Part shown: one piece after another, positions 35,580-46,501 of the stretch
Numbering within the stretch: the stretch's first letter is position 1
How the letters are laid out: each line of letters opens with the position of its first letter
Program-made: the position numbers and the translations under genes
NCBI GenBank assembly: GCA_037131955.1
Contig: JBAXQC010000004.1
Location: 1-64,000, forward strand
DNA length: 64,000 nucleotides
Source: CAIMMJ01 sp037131955
GTDB taxonomy: Bacteria > Bacteroidota > Bacteroidia > UBA4408
Reading direction: 5' to 3'
Notes under the pieces: generated by a model
Database searches by the model: none
What the model saw: the letters and a program-made list of their open reading frames with translations, nothing else
Told to the model about the DNA's origin: nothing

Positions 35580-38114
35580 ATGTACGTAGTAAAAAGAGAC
35601 GGTAACAAAGAGTCAATTAAGTTTGACAAAATCACAGCCAGAATACAAAAGCTTTGTTATGGATTAGATGCAAACCTTGTAAATCCATATCAAGTGGCAA
35701 TGAAGGTAATAGAAGGTATCTACGAAGGGGTTACAACCCAAGAATTAGATAATCTTGCAGCCGAAATTGCAGCATCATTAACAACAACACATCCCGATTA
35801 TGCTTTGTTGGCCAGTAGAATTGCAATTTCTAATCTGCACAAAAGCACCAACAAATCATTCAGCAAAACAATGGAGGCATTGTACAATTACATTGACCCC
35901 AAAACGCAAAAACCTGCCCCATTAATTGCTGATGATGTTTTTGAAATAATATCAAAAAATGCTTTGCTATTAGATTCTACCATAATATATGACAGAGATT
36001 TTGGATACGATTATTTTGGTTTTAAAACATTAGAAAGATCATATTTATTAAAGCTAAACGGCAAAACTGCCGAAAGACCTCAGCACATGCTCATGAGAGT
36101 TGCTGTTGGAATTCACAAAGACGACATAGAAAACATTATCACCTCATACAATATGATGAGTGAAAGATGGTTTACTCATGCCACTCCCACTTTGTTTAAT
36201 GCAGGTACACCAAAACCTCAAATGTCTTCTTGCTTTCTACTAACCATGAAAGACGATAGCATAGAAGGAATTTATGATACTTTAAAACAAACTGCAAAAA
36301 TTTCTCAAAGTGCAGGCGGAATTGGTCTTTCTGTGCACAATGTAAGGGCAACAGGCTCGTACATTAGAGGAACAAATGGAACATCAAATGGAATTATTCC
36401 AATGCTTCGTGTGTTTAACGATACGGCAAGATATGTAGACCAAGGTGGAGGAAAAAGAAAAGGAAGTTTCGCTATTTATTTAGAGCCTTGGCATGCCGAT
36501 ATTTTTGAATTTTTGGAGCTTAGAAAGAACAATGGCAAAGAGGAACTTAGAGCAAGAGATTTGTTTACTGCCATGTGGATTCCAGATTTATTCATGAAAA
36601 GAGTGAAAGAAAACGGAGAATGGAGTTTGTTTTGCCCAAATGAAGCGCCGGGTTTAGCAGATTGCCACGGCGAAGTTTTCGAAAAGTTATATGCCAAATA
36701 CGAAAGCGAAGGAAAAGCTCGCAAGAAAATTAAAGCACAAGATTTATGGTTTGCAATTCTTGAATCTCAAATAGAAACAGGCAATCCATACATGTTGTAC
36801 AAAGATGCTTGCAATGGAAAAAGCAATCAGCAAAACTTAGGAACAATAAAATCTTCTAATCTATGTACAGAAATTTTAGAGTTTACATCACCTGATGAAG
36901 TTGCTGTATGCAACCTTGCCTCTATAGCGCTTCCAAGATTTGTTGTGGATGGAAAATTCGACCACCAAAAATTATTTGAAATTACCTATCAAGTAACAAA
37001 AAACTTAAACAAAGTAATAGACCAAAACTATTATCCGGTTGCAGAAGCCAGGTATTCCAATATGAGACACCGCCCAATAGGCATTGGTGTGCAAGGTTTG
37101 GCTGATGCATTTTGCTTGCTAAGAATGCCATTTGAATCGGAAGATGCAAAAAGGTTAAACCAAGAAATTTTTGAAACACTTTATTATGCTGCCATGACAG
37201 CATCAAAAGACATAGCTAAAATTGAAGGTGCTTATGAAACATTCCCTGGCTCTCCAGTATCCAAGGGCGTTTTTCAGTTTGATATGTGGGGAGTAACTCC
37301 AAGCAATAGATGGGAATGGGACGTATTAAAAGAAGAAGTAATAAAATTTGGAGTTAGAAACTCCTTATTGCTAGCCCCAATGCCAACAGCTTCAACCTCA
37401 CAAATCTTAGGGAACAATGAATGTTTTGAACCTTTTACAAGCAACGTTTACAAAAGAGGAACACTAAGTGGTGAGTTTGCAATTGTAAACAAATATCTTC
37501 TAAAAGATTTGGTGCAATTAGGATTGTGGAGCGAGAAAATGAAAAATAAAATAATTGGTGCAAACGGCTCCATTCAAAACATTGATGAAATTCCAGAAAA
37601 CATAAAATCACTATACAAAACTGTTTGGGAAATAAAACAAAAAACAATAATAGACATGGCAGCAGACAGAGGAGCTTACATCTGCCAATCTCAATCGTTG
37701 AATTTATTTATCCAAGATCCTAATTTTGGTAAACTTACCTCAATGCATTTTTATGCATGGGAAAAAGGATTAAAAACAGGAATGTATTATTTAAGAGCAA
37801 AATCAGCTGTTGATGCCATTAAGTTTACGGTTGAAAAAGAATCCATAGAAAAACCTACAGAAACCGAAAATCCAAATAGTACTCCTCCAAATGAAAGTAA
37901 AATTCTTGAGCCTCAGGCAAACAATAATTCCCCTCAAGAAGACTTGTTTACGGGAGTAACAACAATAGAAACTGTTATTCAATCTTACGAGGCATTTCCA
38001 GAAAGCAAATTAGAAGAATCAGAGGTTCCATTCTTAGTAGACCAAGAAAAAGCAATGGCGCAAATTACTTGTTCATTAGACGACCCAGAAGGATGCGAAC
38101 AATGCGGAAGCTAA
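35580..38114 (+). CDS. nrdA: Ribonucleoside-diphosphate reductase, alpha subunit (class I)
   Basis: It reduces ribonucleotides to deoxyribonucleotides. The 844-residue product has an N-terminal ATP-cone ([17 protein letters not shown], about 1-90). The catalytic ten-stranded barrel follows, with substrate and radical-site segments including SSCFLL, SNLCTEI and [17 protein letters not shown] low-complexity linker (about 755-800) ends in a C-terminal redox tail with paired cysteines (CEQC). The radical-generating beta subunit NrdB, needed for activity, is not next to it. A strong terminator directly follows. Confidence 0.95.
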   Translation: MYVVKRDGNKESIKFDKITARIQKLCYGLDANLVNPYQVAMKVIEGIYEGVTTQELDNLAAEIAASLTTTHPDYALLASRIAISNLHKSTNKSFSKTMEALYNYIDPKTQKPAPLIADDVFEIISKNALLLDSTIIYDRDFGYDYFGFKTLERSYLLKLNGKTAERPQHMLMRVAVGIHKDDIENIITSYNMMSERWFTHATPTLFNAGTPKPQMSSCFLLTMKDDSIEGIYDTLKQTAKISQSAGGIGLSVHNVRATGSYIRGTNGTSNGIIPMLRVFNDTARYVDQGGGKRKGSFAIYLEPWHADIFEFLELRKNNGKEELRARDLFTAMWIPDLFMKRVKENGEWSLFCPNEAPGLADCHGEVFEKLYAKYESEGKARKKIKAQDLWFAILESQIETGNPYMLYKDACNGKSNQQNLGTIKSSNLCTEILEFTSPDEVAVCNLASIALPRFVVDGKFDHQKLFEITYQVTKNLNKVIDQNYYPVAEARYSNMRHRPIGIGVQGLADAFCLLRMPFESEDAKRLNQEIFETLYYAAMTASKDIAKIEGAYETFPGSPVSKGVFQFDMWGVTPSNRWEWDVLKEEVIKFGVRNSLLLAPMPTASTSQILGNNECFEPFTSNVYKRGTLSGEFAIVNKYLLKDLVQLGLWSEKMKNKIIGANGSIQNIDEIPENIKSLYKTVWEIKQKTIIDMAADRGAYICQSQSLNLFIQDPNFGKLTSMHFYAWEKGLKTGMYYLRAKSAVDAIKFTVEKESIEKPTETENPNSTPPNESKILEPQANNNSPQEDLFTGVTTIETVIQSYEAFPESKLEESEVPFLVDQEKAMAQITCSLDDPEGCEQCGS

Positions 38115-38140
38115 AAAAATACTTATTTATTTAATAAGAT

Positions 38141-38174
38141 AAGCCTCATGAATAATTTTCATGAGGCTTTTTTT
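38141..38174 (+). terminator. Intrinsic terminator after nrdA
   Basis: AAGCCTCATGA (38141-38151) pairs perfectly with 38159-38169 around a 7-base loop, followed by a T run to 38174. Confidence 0.88.
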
Positions 38175-38330
38175 GATAGTTTTATTACAAAATTATACAA
38201 CGTGTTAGGTTCAAATTTAATATTTTATCATGTACCTAATAATTTTATTTAGTATTAACTGATATTTTATTTTTCATTTTGATAAGATTTTCTGACTTTT
38301 GGCTTTTTATATAATTAATCTGATTAATAC

Positions 38331-39806
38331 ATGCTCACGGCTTTAATAATTTTCTTCCCATTTCTTCTCTCCTTTCTCTTCTTCATATTCAAGAGGAACT
38401 CTCTATCAAACCTGGCTTTTGGGGCTTCAATTCTTGAATTATTAATTTGTTTGGTAGCCTTTTTTACTTTCCAAAAAAATGCCGAAGTTCAATTTCCTCT
38501 AGAATTTTCGTGGATTCCATCCTTAGGAATTAAGTTTAAAGTTGGAATAGATGGAATAAGTTTGATTTTGGTGTTGCTAACAGGTTTAATTACTCCATTT
38601 ATTATTCTTAGTTCCTCAAATAAAAACATTGAAAACCCAAATGCTTTTTACGGATTAATCTTTTTGATGCAAGCTGCATTAATGGGAGTTTTTACAGCAT
38701 TTGACGGGTTTTTATTTTACATTTTTTGGGAATTAGCTTTGCTTCCAATTTATTTTATCTGTTTGATTTGGGGAGGCGAAAACCGACAAAAAATTACACT
38801 GAAGTTTTTTATTTATACTATTTTAGGGTCTCTATTGATGCTAATTGGATTTATTATCGTTTACCTGCACACACCGGGCTCTCACAGCTTTGATTGGAAT
38901 CAGATGGTCTTAGCTGCCAAGCAAATGTCTTCTGGTCTTCAGGTTTGGGTTTTTTGGTTAGTATTTATGGCTTTTGCAATTAAAATGCCAGTCTTTCCTT
39001 TTCACACTTGGCAACCCGATACCTACACCGTTGCACCTGCTCAAGGAACAATGTTACTGTCTGCAATTATGCTAAAAATGGGAGCTTATGGAGTGCTCAG
39101 ATGGCTACTTCCAATAGCGCCATTAGGTGTTGCTCAATGGGGCGATTTTGCAATGATTTTGTGCATTATCGGTATTGTTTATGCTGGAATTATTGCTATA
39201 AAACAAACAGATTTTAAAACACTTATTGCCTACTCGTCAATCTCTCATGTTGGATTAATTGGTGCAGGAATGTTTGCAATTAATGTTCAAGGATTTCAGG
39301 GTGCATTAATGCAAATGCTTAGCCATGGCATAAGTGTTTTTGCGTTGTTCTATATAATAGACCTCATAGAAACTAGAACAAAAACAAGGAATCTAAATGA
39401 ATTAGGAGGAGTTAGAAGCATTGCCCCTCAATTTGCAACGGTATTTATGATAATTATGTTAGGTTCTGTGGCATTGCCCCTTACAAATGGATTTGTTGGG
39501 GAGTTTTTATTACTAAACGGATTGTATCAATACAATTCAATTTATGCAGCAATAGCAGGCTTAACAATAATATTGGGAGCAATTTATATGTTAAGAAGTT
39601 ACCAATTAAGTATGCTTGGCGAAAGTAGTGCAAAAACAAATTCATTTCCTGAATTAAGTTCTTCCGAAAAACTAATTCTTATTCCAATGGTTGTTTTGGT
39701 AATCGTATTAGGTGTTTATCCACAACCTATTTTATCTGCAACAGAGCCAGCAGTAAAGAGTTTAATCAATGTTATTCAGCAAAATCCCATTTTAACTGTC
39801 CGCTAG
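38331..39806 (+). CDS. nuoM: NADH-quinone oxidoreductase subunit M
   Basis: NuoM is one of the three antiporter-like proton-pumping subunits in the membrane arm of Complex I. The 491-residue protein is almost wholly hydrophobic, with about 14 helices. Family motifs include FIFWELALLPIYFI (Glu in helix 5), PVFPFHTWQPDTYT and the Lys/His-containing LIAYSSISHVGLIGAG. nuoN follows after 2 bases. nuoL and the other nuo genes, normally upstream, are absent; a nrdA terminator lies there instead. Confidence 0.95.
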   Translation: MLTALIIFFPFLLSFLFFIFKRNSLSNLAFGASILELLICLVAFFTFQKNAEVQFPLEFSWIPSLGIKFKVGIDGISLILVLLTGLITPFIILSSSNKNIENPNAFYGLIFLMQAALMGVFTAFDGFLFYIFWELALLPIYFICLIWGGENRQKITLKFFIYTILGSLLMLIGFIIVYLHTPGSHSFDWNQMVLAAKQMSSGLQVWVFWLVFMAFAIKMPVFPFHTWQPDTYTVAPAQGTMLLSAIMLKMGAYGVLRWLLPIAPLGVAQWGDFAMILCIIGIVYAGIIAIKQTDFKTLIAYSSISHVGLIGAGMFAINVQGFQGALMQMLSHGISVFALFYIIDLIETRTKTRNLNELGGVRSIAPQFATVFMIIMLGSVALPLTNGFVGEFLLLNGLYQYNSIYAAIAGLTIILGAIYMLRSYQLSMLGESSAKTNSFPELSSSEKLILIPMVVLVIVLGVYPQPILSATEPAVKSLINVIQQNPILTVR

Positions 39807-39808
39807 TA

Positions 39809-41206
39809 ATGAAATCAATTATCATTTTATCGGGTTTAGGTGCCCTTACACTATTCTCAGAAATTATCAATTTTAAAAAATGGCTATACCCAATAATACT
39901 ATTAGGACTATTGGCTTGCATTGGCTTTGCTATCAAAGATTGGGGAGCTCCTGCTCATCATTTTTATAACAATATGATGGTTTTTGACAATATGGCCATT
40001 GCATTTACTATTTTGCTCTGCTCTATTGTTTTCATTTGGTTGATCTTAGCCAAGGATTTTTTAAGCAACGAAACTCATTTAACCGATCACCTATCCTTAA
40101 TACTTTTTGCATCTGTAGGCGCCATGATGATGGTGAGTTATGGTAATTTAGTAATGCTGTTTTTAGGTATAGAAACTCTTTCTATACCATTGTATATAAT
40201 GGCTGGAAGCAAAAAAAATAGTTTAAATTCAAATGAATCGGCATTAAAATATTTTTTGATGGGTGCATTTGCAACAGGCTTCTTGTTGTATGGAATTGCT
40301 TTGATATATGGAGTAACAGGAGCATTTCATTTGCACACAATTGCTGATTATGTTGTTGCTGAGCGTGGAAATTATCCTATGATGTTCTATACAGGAATCT
40401 TGTTTATTTTAATAGGTATTTCTTTTAAAGTTTCTGCTTTTCCTTTTCAATTTTGGGCGCCCGATGTATATACAGGAGCACCAACTATGGTAACAGCATT
40501 TATGTCTACAATTGTAAAAACTGCGGCATTTGCGGCATTCTACAGATTATTTAATACTTGCTTTGCAGGAGTAGGAGATGTGTGGATAAAAATGGTAATA
40601 GCTATGAGTGTTGCAACTCTGCTAATTGGCAATATAGGAGCCATTATTCAAACAAACCTCAAGCGTATGTTGGCCTATTCTGCTATTGCTCATGCAGGAT
40701 ATTTGCTTATTGGTATTGCAAGTATAGACTTAATTTCTGGCAACGATAGTTCCTCAGGTAATTCTATATTTTATTATACCTTAGCTTATTCCATAGGTAG
40801 TTTAATTTCATTTGGTATTTTGTACAATGTTGCAAACTCCACTGAAAGCGATTCTATTGAAGCATTTAATGGTTTGGGTAAAAGAAATCCTTTTTTGGCG
40901 TTCGCAATGACTATATCCCTGTTATCACTTGCCGGAATACCTCCAATGGCAGGATTTTTTGGCAAATATTATCTGTTTCTTTCTGCTATTCATCAAGGTA
41001 AAATTTGGTTAGTAATGTTTGCAGTATTAGCATCATTAATTGGTATATATTATTATTTGAAAGTAATAATTGCAATGTACTTTAAACCGCAAGAAAATTT
41101 ACCAATTGTTGTTGTAAAAGAGTACCACGAAATAACAATTGCGTTTTTGTTAATTATTTTAATTTTACTTGGTTTAGCACCAGAACTTTTTATAAAATTA
41201 TTTTAA
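39809..41206 (+). CDS. nuoN: NADH-quinone oxidoreductase subunit N
   Basis: NuoN is an antiporter-like membrane subunit of Complex I. The 465-residue protein has about 13-14 helices, with FLGIETLSIPLYIMAG, FPFQFWAPDVYTGAPT and LKRMLAYSAIAHAGYLLIG as diagnostic segments. It starts 2 bases after nuoM and is followed by lysC after 25 bases, so transcription probably continues into metabolic genes. Confidence 0.95.
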   Translation: MKSIIILSGLGALTLFSEIINFKKWLYPIILLGLLACIGFAIKDWGAPAHHFYNNMMVFDNMAIAFTILLCSIVFIWLILAKDFLSNETHLTDHLSLILFASVGAMMMVSYGNLVMLFLGIETLSIPLYIMAGSKKNSLNSNESALKYFLMGAFATGFLLYGIALIYGVTGAFHLHTIADYVVAERGNYPMMFYTGILFILIGISFKVSAFPFQFWAPDVYTGAPTMVTAFMSTIVKTAAFAAFYRLFNTCFAGVGDVWIKMVIAMSVATLLIGNIGAIIQTNLKRMLAYSAIAHAGYLLIGIASIDLISGNDSSSGNSIFYYTLAYSIGSLISFGILYNVANSTESDSIEAFNGLGKRNPFLAFAMTISLLSLAGIPPMAGFFGKYYLFLSAIHQGKIWLVMFAVLASLIGIYYYLKVIIAMYFKPQENLPIVVVKEYHEITIAFLLIILILLGLAPELFIKLF

Positions 41207-41231
41207 TTTTTATTAATATATATTTTGTGGA

Positions 41232-42485
41232 ATGAGAATATTTAAATTTGGTGGCGCTTCGGTTAAAGATGCCGAATCAGTAAAAAATGTAGCAACCATT
41301 TTAAATACAAACACATCCCAAGAAAGACTTTGCGTTGTTGTTTCGGCAATGGGCAAAACAACAAATCTTCTTGAGGAAATTGCAAAAAATTATTTCAATA
41401 AGGTTGACTCAAGTAATCAACTAAATCTACTGAAAGAATATCATTTTTCTATTTGTAAAAATTTATTCTCAAACAATGATAAATTCTTTGAAGAACTTCA
41501 CAATGTATTTGTAGAATTAGAATGGATTTTAGAAGAGGAACCTAGTATGGATTTTTCATTTATCTACGACCAAATTGTTTGCCTAGGTGAAATTCTCTCA
41601 ACAAAAATTATTGCGGCATTTTTAAATAATACCGGCCTTAATTGTCATTGGGTAGATGCAAGAGATTTAATAAAAACCGATAATACATACAGAGAAGGCA
41701 AAGTAGATTGGGACAGTACTTTAAGTTGCACAAAAGAATATTTTACGAAAAATTCTCATCAATTAATTCTTACCCAAGGTTTCATTGGCGGAACAAGCGA
41801 AAACTTTACAACAACACTAGGCAGAGAGGGAAGCGACTATTCAGCAGCTATTTTAGCATATTGTTTAGATGCAAATGAAGTACTAATTTGGAAAGATGTT
41901 CCAGGAGTTTTAAATGCCGACCCTAAATATTTTTCAAATACGTTTGTGCTTAACCACCTCAGTTACCAAGATACGATAGAGCTTGCCTACTATGGAGCAA
42001 CAGTAATTCATCCAAAAACAATAAAACCACTTCAAAACAAAAATATTGCATTAAAAGTAAAGTCATTTTTAAACCCTAATTTAGAAGGTACACTTATTGA
42101 CGGCAGCAACACCACCGAACATAAACCAAGTTACATTGTAAAAAGAAATCAGGTGGTAATGAGTATTTTTCCCAAAGACTTTTCCTTTATAATTGAAGAT
42201 AATTTGAGTGAAATTTTCAAAGTTTTTTCTCAGAAACATGTCAAAATAAACTTAATGCAAAACTCCGCAATAAGTTTTTCTGTTTGCATAAATAATGATG
42301 AGAATAAAATTCAGGAGGTTATCCCACTTTTAAAAAATAATTACAAAGTTTTGTTCAACGAAAAATTGCAGTTGATTACAATTAGATATTTTAACGAAGA
42401 AACAGAAAATAGCGTACTCAAAAACAAAGAAAAAATTTTAGAACAGAGAAGCAGGCACACCTTGCAAGTAGTAGTAAAAGAATAA
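41232..42485 (+). CDS. lysC: Aspartate kinase (monofunctional)
   Basis: It phosphorylates aspartate, the first step towards lysine, methionine, threonine and diaminopimelate. The 417-residue product begins with the kinase motif KFGGAS (K5-F-G-G8), has SAMGKTTN and TTLGREGSDYSAA in the catalytic domain, and ends with a roughly 120-residue ACT-like regulatory part. No homoserine dehydrogenase is fused. It lies between nuoN and a dCMP deaminase gene, 9 bases before the latter. Confidence 0.93.
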   Translation: MRIFKFGGASVKDAESVKNVATILNTNTSQERLCVVVSAMGKTTNLLEEIAKNYFNKVDSSNQLNLLKEYHFSICKNLFSNNDKFFEELHNVFVELEWILEEEPSMDFSFIYDQIVCLGEILSTKIIAAFLNNTGLNCHWVDARDLIKTDNTYREGKVDWDSTLSCTKEYFTKNSHQLILTQGFIGGTSENFTTTLGREGSDYSAAILAYCLDANEVLIWKDVPGVLNADPKYFSNTFVLNHLSYQDTIELAYYGATVIHPKTIKPLQNKNIALKVKSFLNPNLEGTLIDGSNTTEHKPSYIVKRNQVVMSIFPKDFSFIIEDNLSEIFKVFSQKHVKINLMQNSAISFSVCINNDENKIQEVIPLLKNNYKVLFNEKLQLITIRYFNEETENSVLKNKEKILEQRSRHTLQVVVKE

Positions 42486-42494
42486 AATAGTACA

Positions 42495-42968
42495 GTGAAA
42501 AAAAAACCAAGTTTTGATGATATTTACATGGAATTGGCAGAAAGCCTTTCCGTCAGATCTCATTGTGTGAAAGCACAAGTAGGTGCTGTTTTAACAAAAG
42601 ACACAAGGATAGTATCATTAGGATACAACGGTCCGCCAGCAGGCACTCACAATTGCGATGAGCAATGGCCCGATGAGGGATGCCCCAGAGACAGTAAAGG
42701 TTCTTGCTCATTAGCTTTGCATGCCGAACAAAATGCAATACTTTATGCACACCGAAACAATATTTCTTTAGAAAATGCAACGCTTTATGTAACGCTTTCC
42801 CCATGTATTGCTTGTGCTAGGGTAATTTACTCGGTTGGAATCAAAAAAGTGTATTATTTAAATTCTTATGCAGAATTCAAAGGATTAAAAAACGACGAAG
42901 GAGTAGATTTTCTCCAAAAATTTGGAGTAGATGCTCAAGCCTTTAAATATTCAACAATTGAAAAATGA
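42495..42968 (+). CDS. dCMP deaminase family protein (ComEB-like)
   Basis: A 157-residue zinc deaminase that probably converts dCMP to dUMP for thymidylate synthesis. The zinc site is complete: H76-A-E78 in LHAEQNA and P103-C-I-A-C107. I use the GTG start at 42495, since the N-terminal KKKPSFDDIY segment is conserved in relatives as I recall them; an ATG at codon 12 would lose it. The stop overlaps the start of the S41 peptidase gene (ATGA). Confidence 0.9.
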   Translation: MKKKPSFDDIYMELAESLSVRSHCVKAQVGAVLTKDTRIVSLGYNGPPAGTHNCDEQWPDEGCPRDSKGSCSLALHAEQNAILYAHRNNISLENATLYVTLSPCIACARVIYSVGIKKVYYLNSYAEFKGLKNDEGVDFLQKFGVDAQAFKYSTIEK

Positions 42969-44593
42969 TCGAAGAAACTTCGCAAACTAATAATACAAAG
43001 AAAAATGTTTTTCTGCCCTTTTGGTTTTCTTTAATTCTTGTAGTTGGAATTATTTTTGGCATTTATTTGTCTTCAAGATTCTACGGAAATACTAAGCAAG
43101 GTAAAGCCTCTTCTCCCAAATCAGATAAAATTACTCAACTGCTCAATTATATTCAAAGAGAGTATGTAGATACCATAAACAATGAAAGATTAGTAGATTC
43201 TGCTATTGAATCGCTACTATCCAGTTTAGACCCTCATTCTGCATACATACCGGCTAGTGAATTAGCAGAAATGAATGAACCATTACAGGGTAATTTTGAC
43301 GGAATAGGAATTGAATTTAATATTTTAGACGATACTATTTATGTTGTTTCTGCTTTGTCTGGTGGCCCTTCAGAAGCTCTAGGAATACGTTCTGGTGATA
43401 GAATAATTTCTGTAGATGGTAAAAACGTAGCAGGAATAAAAATTACAAACAACGACGTAATAAAAAAGCTAAGAGGAATTGGCGGTACAAAAGTTAATGT
43501 TGAAATTTTAAGAAGAGGTTCAAAAAACGTTTTAAAATTTACAATTACTAGAGGCAAAATTCCAATATATAGTGTAGATGTTTCATATATGGTTGACAAT
43601 AGTGTAGGGTACATAAAAATCAGCAGGTTTGCTCAAACTACCTACGATGAGTTTATGGATGCTTTGGATAAGTTAAAGAAAAGTGGAATGAAAAAGCTTG
43701 TATTGGATTTGCGTGGTAATCCGGGAGGTTTATTAAACATAGCAACTGAGTTAACCGATGAATTTTTGCCTGCCAACAAACTTATTGTTTTCACCAAAGG
43801 CAAATCAAGGCCAAAAGAAGAAGTATTTTCTACATCAGGTGGCAGTTGGGAAAAAGAACCATTGGTTGTTTTAATTGATGAAGGCTCTGCTTCTGCAAGT
43901 GAAATATTGGCTGGAGCACTTCAAGATAACGATAGAGCAACCATTGTTGGACGTCGTTCCTTTGGAAAAGGTTTAGTTCAGGAGCAATCAGATTTTCCTG
44001 ATGGATCGGCGGTTAGACTTACCATTGCAAGATATTATACTCCTACAGGAAGAAGCATTCAAAAGCCTTATGTTTTAGGTCACCAAAAAGAATATGCCGA
44101 AGAGGAGTGGGACCGATTTAAACACGGAGAACTGTTAAATTCCGACAGTATTAAATTCAATGAAAAGGACAAGTTTAAAACTCCAAAAGGGAAAATTGTT
44201 TATGGCGGCGGTGGAATTATGCCTGATGTTTTTGTAGGATTAGATACAACAAACCGTAGCACGTATTTAACTGAACTATATATATCGGGAGCTATAAACC
44301 AATTTGCATTAAACTATTATGAAAACCATAAGAGTGAATTTTTGTCCTTTTTATCACCTAAAGATTTTAATGCTAAATATTTTGTTGCAAATGAATTATT
44401 AAATTCACTATCAGATTTTGCAGAAAAGAAAGAGGTTAAGAAAATCTCAAGTCAGTTAAACTACTCTAGAGATATAATTAAAAGACAACTAAAGGCCTCT
44501 TTTGCCAGAATAATTTGGAAGAACGAAGGATATTATTTTGTAATGAATGAAAGTGATTTAACTATTAAAAAATCTCTAAATTTACTTCAGTAG
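42965..44593 (+). CDS. S41 family C-terminal processing protease
   Basis: A 542-residue membrane-anchored periplasmic serine protease of the Prc/CtpA group. One transmembrane helix lies near residues 17-36 and a PDZ domain near 95-190 (GIGIEFNILDDTIYV, LGIRSGDRIISVDG). The catalytic dyad is probably S310 (GSASASE) and K335 (SFGKG), 25 residues apart as in E. coli Prc. Such enzymes trim C-termini of envelope proteins. It overlaps the deaminase gene by 4 bases and precedes a glycosyltransferase gene by 65 bases. Confidence 0.93.
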   Translation: MIEETSQTNNTKKNVFLPFWFSLILVVGIIFGIYLSSRFYGNTKQGKASSPKSDKITQLLNYIQREYVDTINNERLVDSAIESLLSSLDPHSAYIPASELAEMNEPLQGNFDGIGIEFNILDDTIYVVSALSGGPSEALGIRSGDRIISVDGKNVAGIKITNNDVIKKLRGIGGTKVNVEILRRGSKNVLKFTITRGKIPIYSVDVSYMVDNSVGYIKISRFAQTTYDEFMDALDKLKKSGMKKLVLDLRGNPGGLLNIATELTDEFLPANKLIVFTKGKSRPKEEVFSTSGGSWEKEPLVVLIDEGSASASEILAGALQDNDRATIVGRRSFGKGLVQEQSDFPDGSAVRLTIARYYTPTGRSIQKPYVLGHQKEYAEEEWDRFKHGELLNSDSIKFNEKDKFKTPKGKIVYGGGGIMPDVFVGLDTTNRSTYLTELYISGAINQFALNYYENHKSEFLSFLSPKDFNAKYFVANELLNSLSDFAEKKEVKKISSQLNYSRDIIKRQLKASFARIIWKNEGYYFVMNESDLTIKKSLNLLQ

Positions 44594-44658
44594 TTTGGAA
44601 AATTTAATTCACTTTTGCTTTTAAAATTAGTTTGATTTTTGTTTAAATAAGACCAACA

Positions 44659-46254
44659 ATGAAAAATAAGAACACGGAACTACTTATAATAACTTCTTTT
44701 TTAGTTTGTTTTTTAGCCATCCTTTTAATTAATACTTTTCATGCTCCTTTCTACATAGACGATGAATACAACTTAATAAAAGTAAATAGACCTAACGAAC
44801 TTTTTGGTTCCTCCGATAATTTTATTCAAGATTTTATTGGCTTTCAAAAAGGTTTTTTTGATTACGGTAGATTCTTTCCTCTTCTTTCCTCTATAGTATT
44901 TTTAAGAGGAAAATTAGCAGGAACAAGTCCGTTTGCACAACACGTTATTGTTTTTCTGTTTGGCATAGCAAGTGCTCTTGTAATTTATCTCATCGCTAAA
45001 AAATTAAATTTTTCAAAAACAATCTCTTTTATTTGCTCTATTACATTTCTTACAGGTCACGAATTTGGTGAAATTTTTATGCGACTCCAATCTGGCGAAT
45101 CGCCAGGCTTGTTATTTGTATTAATATCAATATTGTTTGTATTAAAATACAAAGATTCCAGAAACAAAACTGATTTATACATTTCTTTTTTGTGCGGAAT
45201 TTTTGCAGGTTTGTGCAAAGAGAGTTTTATCATCTTGCTGCCTCTAATTCCCATTCTATTGATAATGGAAAGCACTCCATTACTGTTGCCGGAAAAGATT
45301 ACGAGAGAAAGAAATTCCTTTTACTTGTTTTATGGAGCATTTATATTTTTAACTTTATTGTTACTCCTTGTTATTAAAACTTCTAATAAAGTTTTTGATT
45401 ATGGAGAACCATTAAGTTTACCAGATTTGCTTTTGAATAATTTCATTTGGATTTTTAAATGGTTTGTTCCATTTATGCCATTTGTTTTAATTGCTTTAGT
45501 TGATATAATTAGAAAAAAGAAATTTAATCAAATTTTAATACTCTGCTTGTTCAGTGTGGCTTGGATTTCTTCTCAACTTTTAATGTACTATAAAATTATC
45601 ATTTCCTTTTCTCAAGGAAGGTATTTAATACCAGCTGCATTAATTTTTATTTTTCTACTGGGCCTTTCGCTCAATTATATTGAAAAAAATTATAAAAAGA
45701 TTTTTTTAATAAGCTTGTTTTTAATTGGGTTAATCACCCTAAGAAATGCAAAAATAATTTACATCAATTCCAATGAGTTTGCGGCAAGAGCAAATGCTTA
45801 CGATAATTTAATTGATGAAATGGTTCATCAAAAACCGCAAAAAATAGCTGTTTATGGTGGATTTGAATTTTTTCAATCTATTTCAACATTTTTTAAATGG
45901 CACAGCTATCAACCCCAATTAATTACCACTCCTATTGTTCCCGCCTTAAACCAAAAGAAAAAACAGTATGACAATTCCGCATTTGAAAATTCTCTTCAAG
46001 AAAAACTAAAACTAGATTTTGTATACAAAACACTTTCTGATCTAAAAACTGATACCAGTGTAAACTATCTTATTACCTCCGCTTACGAAGAATGGGAAGA
46101 ATTGAATTATTCCGAAATTTCAAAATCATTTCCACACCATAAAAAAGTTACAGCCTATTTTTCCAACGCTAGCTTTAGCGATATTTTAAGAAAGGATTTT
46201 TGGACGGGAAACTTAAAAAACGACAAAAGGACCTTGGTTATTTTCTATAAATAA
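44659..46254 (+). CDS. GT-C type integral membrane glycosyltransferase (putative)
   Basis: A 531-residue protein with about 10-11 transmembrane helices. The first extracytoplasmic loop carries the acidic pair D-D (FYIDDEYN, about residues 33-40), typical of GT-C enzymes that use polyprenyl-phosphate sugars. A non-membrane C-terminal domain of about 130 residues follows. The closest description is a dolichyl-phosphate mannosyltransferase-like protein; donor and acceptor are unknown. It is the last gene of the nuoM-to-GT run. Confidence 0.72.
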   Translation: MKNKNTELLIITSFLVCFLAILLINTFHAPFYIDDEYNLIKVNRPNELFGSSDNFIQDFIGFQKGFFDYGRFFPLLSSIVFLRGKLAGTSPFAQHVIVFLFGIASALVIYLIAKKLNFSKTISFICSITFLTGHEFGEIFMRLQSGESPGLLFVLISILFVLKYKDSRNKTDLYISFLCGIFAGLCKESFIILLPLIPILLIMESTPLLLPEKITRERNSFYLFYGAFIFLTLLLLLVIKTSNKVFDYGEPLSLPDLLLNNFIWIFKWFVPFMPFVLIALVDIIRKKKFNQILILCLFSVAWISSQLLMYYKIIISFSQGRYLIPAALIFIFLLGLSLNYIEKNYKKIFLISLFLIGLITLRNAKIIYINSNEFAARANAYDNLIDEMVHQKPQKIAVYGGFEFFQSISTFFKWHSYQPQLITTPIVPALNQKKKQYDNSAFENSLQEKLKLDFVYKTLSDLKTDTSVNYLITSAYEEWEELNYSEISKSFPHHKKVTAYFSNASFSDILRKDFWTGNLKNDKRTLVIFYK

Positions 46255-46451
46255 ACGTTCATTTTAGTAAGATATCCTAAGTTTTATTTAGATAAAAAAT
46301 AAATTTATTCCTTAAATAGTTTTATAGTGAATGTTTATTTTCATTTTAAAATAAGGAATATGTCGCATAAACACTTTGAAGTTAATTTTGGGATAACAAT
46401 ATCTTAATGTCAAAAAAATGAGGCATTTAGGTTTTCTATTTCTAAAAAACC

Positions 46452-46459
46452 TACCTTTG
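46452..46459 (+). promoter_or_regulatory. Bacteroidota -7 promoter element for the PhaE/phasin-like gene
   Basis: TACCTTTG matches TAnnTTTG and ends 42 bases before the ATG at 46502. Confidence 0.55.
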
Positions 46460-46501
46460 CGGAAAATTTCAGAACAACTAAACCCCAAATAAATAAATAA
46501 A